Assembly (NCBI RefSeq): GCF_900101875.1
Contig: NZ_FNAI01000001.1
Coordinates: forward strand, 682,001-746,000
Source of the DNA: Mucilaginibacter pineti
GTDB taxonomy: Bacteria > Bacteroidota > Bacteroidia > Sphingobacteriales > Sphingobacteriaceae
Reading direction: 5' to 3'
DNA: 64,000 bases
Part shown: in pieces, positions 54,494-63,146 of the stretch
Position numbering within the stretch: the first letter of the stretch is position 1
How the letters are laid out: each line of letters starts with the position of its first letter
The notes under the pieces: generated by a model
The model's database searches: none
Told to the model about the DNA's origin: nothing
Seen by the model: only the letters and a program-made list of their open reading frames with translations
Made by a program: the position numbers and the translations under genes

Positions 54494-56906
54494 ACTATTA
54501 CTTTTTATACCAACAATACTGTTCACCTTGGCAGGTACAGGCGCATTATCCCAGCAACTGCAAATAAGCGGCACCATTAAAAATGGCGATCAAACTGTAG
54601 CAGGTGCAACAGTAACTTTACTACCTGCTAACTTGCAAACAGCTACAGATACCGGCGGTCATTTTTCACTTAGTGCACTTAGTTCGGGCAAATATGAGTT
54701 AACAGTTACTTACCTGGGTGCAGAAGCCTATCGCAGAAAGATAAACCTTGACAATAAAAGCATCAGCCTTAAAATTGATGTGGATAAACACGATGTCCGT
54801 GAACTATCAGAAGTAAACATTCAGGACGAAGCTTATCGCCAGGCATCAGGCAATTTGCGGCAGGTAGAAGGCACCGCCATATATGCCGGTAAAAAAACTG
54901 AGGTGATCAACATAGCTAACCTCAATGTTAACCTTGCCACTAATAACACAAGGCAAATATACAGCCGCGCTGCCGGTATCAATATAATTGAGTATGATGG
55001 TGGTGGCCTGCAACTGGGTATTGGCGGCCGTGGCTTAAACCCAAGCCGTGTATCAAACTTCAATACGCGCCAAAACGGTTATGACATCAGCGCTGATGCA
55101 CTTGGTTATCCCGAAAGTTACTATACGCCTACTACCGAGGCGGTAGACAGGATTGAGATCATCCGCGGCGCTGCAAGTTTGCAATATGGTACGCAATTTG
55201 GCGGCTTAATAAACTTTAAGATGAAGCAAGGCCCTGCTAATAAACCCTTTGAAATAACCAGCAGGCAAACTGCCGGCTCGTTTGGTTTTTTCAACACCTT
55301 CAATAGCATAGGCGGTACGGTTAAAAAACTAAACTACTACGCCTACTACCAATACAAGCGTGGCGACGGCTGGCGCCCCAATAATCATTTCGATCAAAAA
55401 GGGGCCTACATACACTTAGATTATGCCTTTACCGATCGACTTAAAGTTACCGGTGAATATACTTACATGACCTATCTGGCCAAATTGCCGGGCGGTTTAA
55501 CAGATGCTGAATTTGCTGCAGACCCGGGGCAATCTAACAGGGCGCGTAACTGGTTTAAGGTTAACTGGAACCTGGCCAGCCTTACCGTTGATTACAAACT
55601 TGGCGACAACACCAAACTTAACTGGCGCAGCTATCATTTAAGTGCCGATCGTATTGCCCTGGGTATTTTAGACTACATTAACCGGCCCGACCCGGGAGGT
55701 CCGCGTGATATGCTTAACGATCATTACAGCAACTACGGTTCAGAGCTTCGCTTGCTGCACCAGTATAAATTAGGCGGCACACAAATAAACTCATTGCTTA
55801 CCGGTGTAAGGGTTTACAAAGGTAAAACCTTACGCAGCCAAGGCGCGGCTGATGCAGGCAGCGGCCCCGATTTTAATTATACCGGCGATTACCCAAGTAG
55901 CTCGCGATACACATTCCCGGGTACTAATATGGCTGTGTTTACCGAAAATATTTTTCAGATCAACGATAAATGGAGCGTAACTCCAGGCGCCAGGTTTGAA
56001 TTTATATCAACCAAAGCAAATGGTTATTACACCACAAGATCAAGCCCATATCCTGATTATTATCTTATCCAAAACCCCGAGAACAAAGTAAACAACCGCT
56101 CTTTCGTGTTTTTTGGTATAGGTACGTCATATAAACCGGTTAACGGTGTAGAGGTTTATGCCAATATTTCGCAAAATTACCGTTCGGTAAACTTTAATGA
56201 TATTCGTGTGCTTAACGTAAATGCACGTGTAGATTCAAACCTTACCGACGAACGTGGTTACACCATAGATGGTGGTGTGCGCGGTAATATCAACAGTTTT
56301 ATGCGTTATGATGTAAGCGTGTTTTATCTCAAATATAACCGCCGTATTGGCTCTGTATTCACTACCAACGATGATTACACGGTTGCATATCGCTTCCGTA
56401 AAAACATTGGCGACAGCCGCAATATTGGTTTAGAAAGTTTAATAGAAGCCGATCTGTTGAAAGCCTTTACGCAAGGTAGCAGTAAATATAAACTATCGGT
56501 TTACACCAACTTCGCACTCATAGATGCCAAATATGTAAATAGTCTTGATAAATCCGTATTAAAAGGTAATATGGTAGAATTTGTACCGCCGGTATTATTT
56601 CGTACGGGCCTATCCTTCGGTAATAAGTGTTTTGATGTGAGTTACCAGTTTTCGTATGTGGGCAAACAATACTCGGATGCCACAAATACAGAATTTTCGC
56701 CAAGGGCTATAGATGGCGTGGTACCGGCTTATAAGGTGATGGACCTGAGTGCGAGTTATAATTGGAAATGGTTCACGCTATCGGGCAGTGTAAACAACCT
56801 GGCAAACGCCAGATATTTTACACGTCGTGCTGATGGCTATCCCGGACCGGGTATTTTACCGTCCGATCCCCGGGGCTATTATGTCACTATGCAAATCAGG
56901 TACTAA
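54483..56906 (+). CDS. FecA-like TonB-dependent receptor
   Basis: The protein (807 aa) has a signal peptide (TLAGTGALSQQ), a carboxypeptidase-like domain (about 28-105, ISGTIKNGDQTVAGATVTLL), a plug (IYSRAAGINIIEYDGGGLQL, DRIEIIRGAASLQYGTQFGG) and a barrel ending DPRGYYVTMQIRY. This is the classic siderophore/metal receptor build rather than SusC. There is no STN domain. The best family match is ferric dicitrate/siderophore receptors. With imelysin and DUF4856 it probably imports iron or a metal chelate, but the ligand is unproven. Confidence 0.9.
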   Translation: MKNKLLLFIPTILFTLAGTGALSQQLQISGTIKNGDQTVAGATVTLLPANLQTATDTGGHFSLSALSSGKYELTVTYLGAEAYRRKINLDNKSISLKIDVDKHDVRELSEVNIQDEAYRQASGNLRQVEGTAIYAGKKTEVINIANLNVNLATNNTRQIYSRAAGINIIEYDGGGLQLGIGGRGLNPSRVSNFNTRQNGYDISADALGYPESYYTPTTEAVDRIEIIRGAASLQYGTQFGGLINFKMKQGPANKPFEITSRQTAGSFGFFNTFNSIGGTVKKLNYYAYYQYKRGDGWRPNNHFDQKGAYIHLDYAFTDRLKVTGEYTYMTYLAKLPGGLTDAEFAADPGQSNRARNWFKVNWNLASLTVDYKLGDNTKLNWRSYHLSADRIALGILDYINRPDPGGPRDMLNDHYSNYGSELRLLHQYKLGGTQINSLLTGVRVYKGKTLRSQGAADAGSGPDFNYTGDYPSSSRYTFPGTNMAVFTENIFQINDKWSVTPGARFEFISTKANGYYTTRSSPYPDYYLIQNPENKVNNRSFVFFGIGTSYKPVNGVEVYANISQNYRSVNFNDIRVLNVNARVDSNLTDERGYTIDGGVRGNINSFMRYDVSVFYLKYNRRIGSVFTTNDDYTVAYRFRKNIGDSRNIGLESLIEADLLKAFTQGSSKYKLSVYTNFALIDAKYVNSLDKSVLKGNMVEFVPPVLFRTGLSFGNKCFDVSYQFSYVGKQYSDATNTEFSPRAIDGVVPAYKVMDLSASYNWKWFTLSGSVNNLANARYFTRRADGYPGPGILPSDPRGYYVTMQIRY

Positions 56907-56992
56907 CTCCTAACCAATGGGCTAATATTAATCTCATCTGTTGCAAGGCTGTAGTCTTAAGCATATCGTCAATAAATCCTTCTTCCTTAAAT

Positions 56993-58429
56993 CTATTTAA
57001 ACAATCCCGGGTAATGCCGCGCAATCATGTCTTTCTCTGTATTTCCCAACTCGGCTAATAAAACCGGTTTATCTTGCGGCCTAAGCCCTTTCTGATTCAT
57101 TGTATTCATTAAACTCCAGTCCTTTACCGGTTTTTCAAGAGAGGGGTCACGGGGTTCTTCGGCTGGGAGATCATACCGCGTAAAATCAACAACCATATCC
57201 GGTGTATTTTTATGCCAGTTTCTTACTGTGGCCAGCCGAAACTCTTTGTTCATATACCATTTAATCTCTTCGTTCCCCCAGGAATTTCCTATACCCAGCC
57301 CCTTTTCTTCAAAACGGTAATTCCACTGGCTGTTATCCCGGTAATGACTGCGCCATATCTCGCCGTATTCTCCAAAAGTGATGAATTGTACATCGGGCCA
57401 CCGTTGTACCGTAGCTCCTACCCACTTATCTAAAGCACGCAATGCAAAGGTATCGTCCCAGTTTTTACGTTCGGGGATCTTAACTAATGCCGCCTCCCAT
57501 ATATTAGGAATCCAACCAAAGCCATTAAGCTCAAATCCCCGGTCGAAATGTATAGACTGTGTGTGCATAACCGAATAATGACCAATATCCAGTCCCCAAT
57601 CGCCATAACTCTCAATCGGCCCCACACCACGGCGGCTCGCGGCTCCATTAAAGGGTGTAGTCCCCCATACATTACCACTTTGCAATGCACAAAGAAAATC
57701 CACGCTCCAGCCATCAAGGTTTACGCAGTCAATAAAGTCGCTTTTACCTTGCGCGGGTTTACAGAAATGTTCCCTGGATGGATAAAAAGGATAAGACGGC
57801 GATCCATCCGCGCCACCACCATCGGTTTCATGCTGGCTCCATATTACCGCATGGGCCACATGGATATTTTCCTTCTCGGCCAAATAAGCCAGGTTGTTTG
57901 CAGATAAAAAACCGCCCATAATACCCTTTGGTCTATAGCCCCTACCTACCATACTTGTAATACGTTGGAGAGCTTCTGTCATCTCCCGGTTTATTCTTTC
58001 CCGTGGCAGGTACATCGCCGGAAAATATCCTGGAAAGTAAGAAATCTCATCGCCATATTTATACTGGCATTCTGTAGCATATTTGCGAATATCGGCATAG
58101 TTTTGGCGCTTGTCTTCCAACGCATTCATGGTAAAACCCCAGGTTAGCCTGCCGCCGGGCGCGTTTTTTGCAAAGGTTTCCCTTAAACTCCTAACCACCT
58201 CCAACGTATGGGCAAAACCTTCGTCGCGGTTAATTAGTTTTATATCCCGCGATACCTCCCAGGGAGAAGTGCGTATCATAATACAAAATGTAACAAAACG
58301 GCCACCCATCAAAGGGGCAATCTTATTGCTTGTCAAAAAATCCAGTGGATTACTTTTCCCGATCAACGGATCTGCCAGTACAGCAGCTCCGCCCAACAAA
58401 GAGCTTTTACAAAAAGTTCGTCTTTCCAT
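56993..58429 (-). CDS. DUF3863-like secreted protein
   Basis: The protein (478 aa) starts MERRTFCKSSLLGGAAVLAD, with ERRTF as a Tat-like signal. The body has FVTFCIMIRTSPWEVSRD, GGFLSANNLAYLAEKENIHV, QSGNVWGTTPFNGAASRRG and FITFGEYGEIWR. This fits the Bacteroidota DUF3863/DUF3864 family and looks like a TIM-barrel or deacetylase-like carbohydrate enzyme, but no catalytic residues are certain. It lies 62 bases downstream of the GH78-like gene on the same strand, so they are probably cotranscribed. Confidence 0.7.
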   Translation of the reverse strand: MERRTFCKSSLLGGAAVLADPLIGKSNPLDFLTSNKIAPLMGGRFVTFCIMIRTSPWEVSRDIKLINRDEGFAHTLEVVRSLRETFAKNAPGGRLTWGFTMNALEDKRQNYADIRKYATECQYKYGDEISYFPGYFPAMYLPRERINREMTEALQRITSMVGRGYRPKGIMGGFLSANNLAYLAEKENIHVAHAVIWSQHETDGGGADGSPSYPFYPSREHFCKPAQGKSDFIDCVNLDGWSVDFLCALQSGNVWGTTPFNGAASRRGVGPIESYGDWGLDIGHYSVMHTQSIHFDRGFELNGFGWIPNIWEAALVKIPERKNWDDTFALRALDKWVGATVQRWPDVQFITFGEYGEIWRSHYRDNSQWNYRFEEKGLGIGNSWGNEEIKWYMNKEFRLATVRNWHKNTPDMVVDFTRYDLPAEEPRDPSLEKPVKDWSLMNTMNQKGLRPQDKPVLLAELGNTEKDMIARHYPGLFK

Positions 58430-58491
58430 TTATCCAAATCTACAGGTTGATTCCAAATTATAAAATAATCCTCTCTATCAAATAGTGCCAA

Positions 58492-60150
58492 TCATCGGTT
58501 TAAAAGCGCCGTTTGAAAAATCTCGGGGTATTTACGGATAAAATAAACGGGAGTACAACTCCACGCATGGCAATAACTATTAACAGGAAAAAAGTTATAT
58601 GGCGACAAAAATTCATTATTCGGATCGTATACCTCCCAAAATGTATCTGCTCCCTTTTGGATCATTCCACCCCAATAATTGGAAACAGTTTCTTTTGCCT
58701 GTGTGTTCATACCGGCATCTATGAGTGCTTGCACATAATAATGATAAAGATATGGGGCACCTGGATAAAGCGCATTTTTGGTTTCCCTTATTGTAAGTAG
58801 CGCCTTCTGACTTTCTTGCTTACTGGTTACACCAGCTATAACCATCCATATTTGTGAAGCGTAGGATATTTGTTTTGATGTACCGCTTTCAAACATCCCT
58901 GTTTGTTTATTAAATAGGTTCTTGAGCCCTGCGGCAGACATTTTCTTGATCAATGAAGGAACCTCCTTTAGCTCTGTTTCCTTATTTAATGCCTTTGCCA
59001 ATTCATAAGTTTGTTTTAGGGTGTAAATAGCCAAACCTTGCAGCGCAGCTTGTTTATCTAAACCATCCTTCCAATCAAAAAACAACCACCATTCCTTGTT
59101 GGCTTTTTCATAATTCATCAATCCATTGGCTTGAACATAGCTATTAATGATATCCAGTTGTCTTTTTGCAACAGGCCACAGGTCGTTAGCTGTTTGCTCA
59201 TCTTTGGTGGCACTCAGATATTCCTTTAATGCAACATTATACAACAAGGCGTAGTCCATTAGGTACTGACCGGCTTGTGGGTGGGGTTCCGGATTTTCAA
59301 AGACTGTACCTATCAAATAACCATTTTCGCCACTGAGGCCGGCTAAGAGATATAAACAACGTTTAGTTAATTCATAACTTTTGAAGGAGTAATTATTAGC
59401 CAACGATTCCAGATAAAGATCACCAATCCAAAGCCTCCGGTCCCTTTTGGGGCCGTCCTCGTAAACGGTTTGCATACATTCCCTTAACGTATTTAACCCA
59501 ACCCTGTCTATATCTTTAAATTGTTGAGGTGTGGCTGCGGCAAGTTCTACAGGTTTTTCTGTAGCCGATGTAACGGCTTTGCAGCTTATATCAACCATTT
59601 TAAAATCAAAATTTTGCGAGCTTCCCAATAGTTCAATTTTCACATACCTAAACGCCAAACGCCTGGCTATGGTAACCGTCGCAGGAACATCCATTACATC
59701 AACTACTTCATCTTGTAACCAAGCCCGGCTAAGGCCACCTGAATAAGGATCAAAGGGGGTAGCTAACTCAGAGGGCACTTCGCCAAAAGTAAGTTTAAAG
59801 CGCAGGGGTGCATCCGCAGTTCCTGCCGAAGTTGCCAGTTTAAAAGAAACATAACCCGTTACATGCTCGCCAAAATCTACCACTATCCCGTTTTGCTTTC
59901 TAAACGACCTTTGGTACAGTGTGTCAACAGGTGTTGCAATAACAGCTTTCCAGCCCTGGAACGAAGCTTTATCGGCAATTAAATTTACAAGAACTGTTGG
60001 GCGTTTTATAGTTTCGTTTAACCGGGGTTTTGCATTTTCTGCTTTTGCTAACCAATTGTTTCGTTGGCTGGCATAGTAGTCCTGAGCTTTTACAGTAGAG
60101 GCCAGCCCTGTTAAGAAAAGAACACTTAAGGCAAAACAAATAAATTTCAT
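58492..60150 (-). CDS. GH78/alpha-L-rhamnosidase-like secreted six-hairpin enzyme
   Basis: The protein (552 aa) has a signal peptide (VLFLTGLASTVKAQ), an N-terminal beta-sandwich region (VDFGEHVTGYVSFKL) and an (alpha/alpha)6 region with the GH78 signature EDGPKRDRRLWIGDL at 231-245. It is shorter than typical GH78 enzymes (often 700-1100 residues), lacking some beta modules. The clear next motif GENGYLIGTV and the closing NSYCHAWSCTPVYF are consistent with the family. The substrate is probably a terminal rhamnose, but family-level only. A divergent AraC gene lies 237 bases upstream. Confidence 0.85.
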   Translation of the reverse strand: MKFICFALSVLFLTGLASTVKAQDYYASQRNNWLAKAENAKPRLNETIKRPTVLVNLIADKASFQGWKAVIATPVDTLYQRSFRKQNGIVVDFGEHVTGYVSFKLATSAGTADAPLRFKLTFGEVPSELATPFDPYSGGLSRAWLQDEVVDVMDVPATVTIARRLAFRYVKIELLGSSQNFDFKMVDISCKAVTSATEKPVELAAATPQQFKDIDRVGLNTLRECMQTVYEDGPKRDRRLWIGDLYLESLANNYSFKSYELTKRCLYLLAGLSGENGYLIGTVFENPEPHPQAGQYLMDYALLYNVALKEYLSATKDEQTANDLWPVAKRQLDIINSYVQANGLMNYEKANKEWWLFFDWKDGLDKQAALQGLAIYTLKQTYELAKALNKETELKEVPSLIKKMSAAGLKNLFNKQTGMFESGTSKQISYASQIWMVIAGVTSKQESQKALLTIRETKNALYPGAPYLYHYYVQALIDAGMNTQAKETVSNYWGGMIQKGADTFWEVYDPNNEFLSPYNFFPVNSYCHAWSCTPVYFIRKYPEIFQTALLNR

Positions 60151-60387
60151 GAGCTTGTTTTATGGATGATAGTAATTCTGGACAGCATGCGAATTAACCG
60201 GTTTCAATTAAACCATGCTGAAACCAAAGTATGAAAATGTTTTGGATAATAGCCTAATGTTGTGTGAGGCGATCCCTTATAAGCAAAACGCTACCGCTTC
60301 AAGGCTTACTCTTTGAATATTTGAGGTCCTGAAATTCGATCATTAAATGATATATTAGTACAATCGTTAAAACACCTGATAGGGATA

Positions 60388-61368
60388 ATGACTTTTGAAT
60401 TTATCGTTCAGCCTTCATTTAATTTTGTACAAAGCTTTGGTGAAAAGTTTGGTATCCCGGTTTACAAGGATAGCCTGACCATACCACCGTATATGGGCAG
60501 TGGTCATATCAGGATAATTGAAATAGCGCCTGGATTTAAATTTGTACTGCATCATTACACGCTAAAAGAAGATTTTCATTTAAAACGTCAATCGTCAGAG
60601 GAAAATAATGAGTTGGTTTCCATTGTGTTCAACAGCAACGAAATTCCGGTGGACTTTAACGCCGACCGCGAAACAGCCATCCAATTTTTGAAAAGCAACG
60701 GCTCATCAATTCAAATATCCTCAACAGCCTTAGCAACTGAAACCTTTTTCCCGGCTAACATCGAGGTTTATTTTGGGGTGATTGGTATCCATCGTAAGGT
60801 CTTGGCTTCTATGTTACGTATAGAAGCCAGTGGGATATTAGCCAACGTGCTTACCGGTCCAGCCAAGTTCTTTTACCATGAAAAAATGCTTCCCGAAGTG
60901 CAGCGGATCCTTAAACAACTCTCGGAATTTCGCGATCGCGGGCGACTTGGTGAGCTTTATTACAGCACCAAAACACAGGAAATGATCTACTTGTTATTTG
61001 ACCAACTACTAAACAGGGGTACGGAAAAGCATAACCCGGTAAATAAAGCCGACATTGAAAAACTATACGCCATAAGAACAGCTATACTTGCCGATTTAAG
61101 TTTGCCGCCGCAGTTGGGCACCCTTGCTAAAATGACGGGCATGAGCGAAACTAAAATGAAGCAATTATTTAAGCAAACCTTCGGCGATACAATTTATAAT
61201 TACTACCAAAACGAAAGAATGCAAGAAGCGGCATTCTTATTGAAACACGCAGGCCATTCTGTTGCCGAAACCGGTTACCGGCTTGGGTTCACCAATCTAA
61301 GTCACTTCGCCCGGCTTTTTGAAAAGCACTATAACATCACACCCAAAAAATACACCGCCACCGGATAG
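60388..61368 (+). CDS. AraC-family transcriptional regulator
   Basis: The protein (326 aa) has an N-terminal sensing domain with few conserved motifs and a C-terminal AraC domain: LGTLAKMTGMSETKMKQLFK and then ETGYRLGFTNLSHFARLFEK. It lies between the divergent GH78-like gene and the downstream Old Yellow Enzyme gene (89 bases), so it could control either. The OYE gene has its own -7 element. Confidence 0.88.
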   Translation: MTFEFIVQPSFNFVQSFGEKFGIPVYKDSLTIPPYMGSGHIRIIEIAPGFKFVLHHYTLKEDFHLKRQSSEENNELVSIVFNSNEIPVDFNADRETAIQFLKSNGSSIQISSTALATETFFPANIEVYFGVIGIHRKVLASMLRIEASGILANVLTGPAKFFYHEKMLPEVQRILKQLSEFRDRGRLGELYYSTKTQEMIYLLFDQLLNRGTEKHNPVNKADIEKLYAIRTAILADLSLPPQLGTLAKMTGMSETKMKQLFKQTFGDTIYNYYQNERMQEAAFLLKHAGHSVAETGYRLGFTNLSHFARLFEKHYNITPKKYTATG

Positions 61369-61415
61369 GACTATTTTAAAGCCATTAAGCGTTATTTTAC
61401 CCACACATATCAACA

Positions 61416-61423
61416 TAACTTTG
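61416..61423 (+). promoter_or_regulatory. Candidate -7 element for the Old Yellow Enzyme operon
   Basis: TAACTTTG is an exact TAnnTTTG, 33 bases before the start codon at 61457. The -33 element is not clear; GTTATTTT lies near 61391. Confidence 0.45.
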
Positions 61424-61456
61424 ATCTATCAAAACAAAACAATTGATACGAGCAAA

Positions 61457-62521
61457 ATGAAAAAGATATTAACAGCCTACAGCAAAAACGGTTTTAACTT
61501 AAAGAATCACATGGTTATGGCACCCATGACCAGGAGCCGCGCCATTGGAAACATCCCGAATGATTTAATGGCCACCTACTACGCGCAACGCAGCGGGGCT
61601 GGCTTAATCATCACTGAAGGGACGGCACCATCACCCGAGGCACTTGGTTATCCCCGTATCCCGGGTATTTTCAACGAGGCTCAAATTGAGGGTTGGAAAA
61701 AAGTAACCGCTGGCGTTCATGAACACGGCAGCAAGATCTTTCTGCAGTTAATGCATACCGGGCGTATCGGCCATATTGATAATTTGCCGGCTGGTACTGG
61801 GTTAGTTGGCGCTTCAAACATTAAAGCATCCGGACAAATATTTACAGATACAGCAGGATTGCAAGATCATTCCGAGCCTGTTGCCTTAACAACCGAAGGT
61901 GTAAAAGCAGTAATAGAAGAATATGTTAATGCAGCAAAAAACGCTATACAAGCAGGTTTTGACGGGGTGGAACTACATGCAGCCAACGGTTATTTGTTGG
62001 AACAGTTTTTAAATCCGAATGTAAATAACCGCGTGGATGAATATGGTGGAGGCATGGAAAATCGTGCAAGCTTAATTATTGAAGTTGTCGAAAAGGTTTC
62101 AGCAACTATTGGTAATGAAAAAGTGGGTATCCGATTTTCACCCTTTTCTACATTGGGAGATCTGCAGGCTTACGATGAAGTTGTAGTTCACGAAACTTAT
62201 GCTTACTTGTCAGAAGCGATGAATCAATTAAAAATTCAGTACATTCATATTTCAGCAAACCCAGCTATTCCACCAAAAACATTTAATGCCATACGTGCTG
62301 GTTTTTCCAATACTATAATTCTTTGTAACGGGCTTACTGCCGAAACTGCAGAAGCACAATTACAAAATGGTTTTGCCGACATTGTTGCGTTTGGAAGAAG
62401 TTTTTTAGCTAACCCTGATTTTGTAACCCGGATTGAAAAAGATGAACCGTTGAATCCTTTAGATTTCACCACACTTTACACTCCTGGCGAAAAAGGATAT
62501 ACCGATTATCCTATACTTTAA
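61457..62521 (+). CDS. Old Yellow Enzyme family flavin oxidoreductase (alkene reductase)
   Basis: From ATG at 61457 the protein has 354 residues. FMN-binding TIM-barrel motifs are MVMAPMTRSRAIGNIPNDLM at the start, FLQLMHTGRIGH, FDGVELHAANGYLLEQFL, NNRVDEYGGGMENRASLI and FGRSFLANPDFV. HAANGY supplies the substrate-binding His/Asn pair region. It reduces activated C=C bonds using NAD(P)H, and may detoxify quinones or electrophiles. An upstream ATG at 61319 lies within the AraC gene and is unlikely. The next two genes follow in the same direction. Confidence 0.93.
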   Translation: MKKILTAYSKNGFNLKNHMVMAPMTRSRAIGNIPNDLMATYYAQRSGAGLIITEGTAPSPEALGYPRIPGIFNEAQIEGWKKVTAGVHEHGSKIFLQLMHTGRIGHIDNLPAGTGLVGASNIKASGQIFTDTAGLQDHSEPVALTTEGVKAVIEEYVNAAKNAIQAGFDGVELHAANGYLLEQFLNPNVNNRVDEYGGGMENRASLIIEVVEKVSATIGNEKVGIRFSPFSTLGDLQAYDEVVVHETYAYLSEAMNQLKIQYIHISANPAIPPKTFNAIRAGFSNTIILCNGLTAETAEAQLQNGFADIVAFGRSFLANPDFVTRIEKDEPLNPLDFTTLYTPGEKGYTDYPIL

Positions 62522-62555
62522 TTAACTTTTTTATAATCAACACAAAAAAAATATT

Positions 62556-63056
62556 ATGTCAGATCAAATTTCAACCATAAACGTCAACGAGGGAGTAAGT
62601 ATATCCGTGGTGGGCGATACCTATAGGATCATAATGCCGGGTGAACAAACTGGCGGAGCTTACGCCGTTATTGATATGCTTGTTCCTCCCGGCGGCGGCC
62701 CCGGTCCTCACGCGCATGCCGACATACAGGAGTTATTTTACGTGGTAGACGGCGAGATTGAATTTCAGACCGAAGCTGGAAAATACCTTGCAAAAAAGGG
62801 TTCTTTCGTTAATATTCCCAAAGGCGGTCAGGTACATTGCTTTAAAAACTTTGGCACAGAAACAGCCCATATGCTATGTACCGTTATTCCTTCGGGCCTC
62901 GATGCGTTTTTTATGGAGATAGGGACGCCCGTAGCCACTGGTGAGTTTTTGCCGCCGCCGGTTTTGGACGAGAATGAACTAAAAAGGCTAATATCCGCGG
63001 CAGAAAAACATGGCCAAAAACTATTCCCGCCAGACTATTTTGACAAAAAAAGCTAA
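62556..63056 (+). CDS. Cupin domain protein
   Basis: The protein (166 aa) is a single cupin with GGGPGPHAHADIQELFYVVDG (metal-binding His, His, Glu) and the second motif GSFVNIPKGGQVHCFKNFG, where His completes the metal site. It may be a small dioxygenase, isomerase or binding protein. It lies 34 bases after the Old Yellow Enzyme gene, so they are in one operon and probably act on the same compound class. Confidence 0.87.
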   Translation: MSDQISTINVNEGVSISVVGDTYRIIMPGEQTGGAYAVIDMLVPPGGGPGPHAHADIQELFYVVDGEIEFQTEAGKYLAKKGSFVNIPKGGQVHCFKNFGTETAHMLCTVIPSGLDAFFMEIGTPVATGEFLPPPVLDENELKRLISAAEKHGQKLFPPDYFDKKS

Positions 63057-63120
63057 TAACAAAACCTTTGAGGTAACGACACTGTTACAGCTCATATAGA
63101 AAGCCATTACCGGGAATACT

Positions 63121-63128
63121 TAAATTTG
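63121..63128 (+). promoter_or_regulatory. Candidate -7 element before the dienelactone hydrolase gene
   Basis: TAAATTTG matches TAnnTTTG and lies 18 bases before the start codon. No -33 TTG is at the expected distance, so it may be a weak internal promoter of the operon. Confidence 0.3.
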
Positions 63129-63146
63129 AAATAAGCCTTCAATTAT

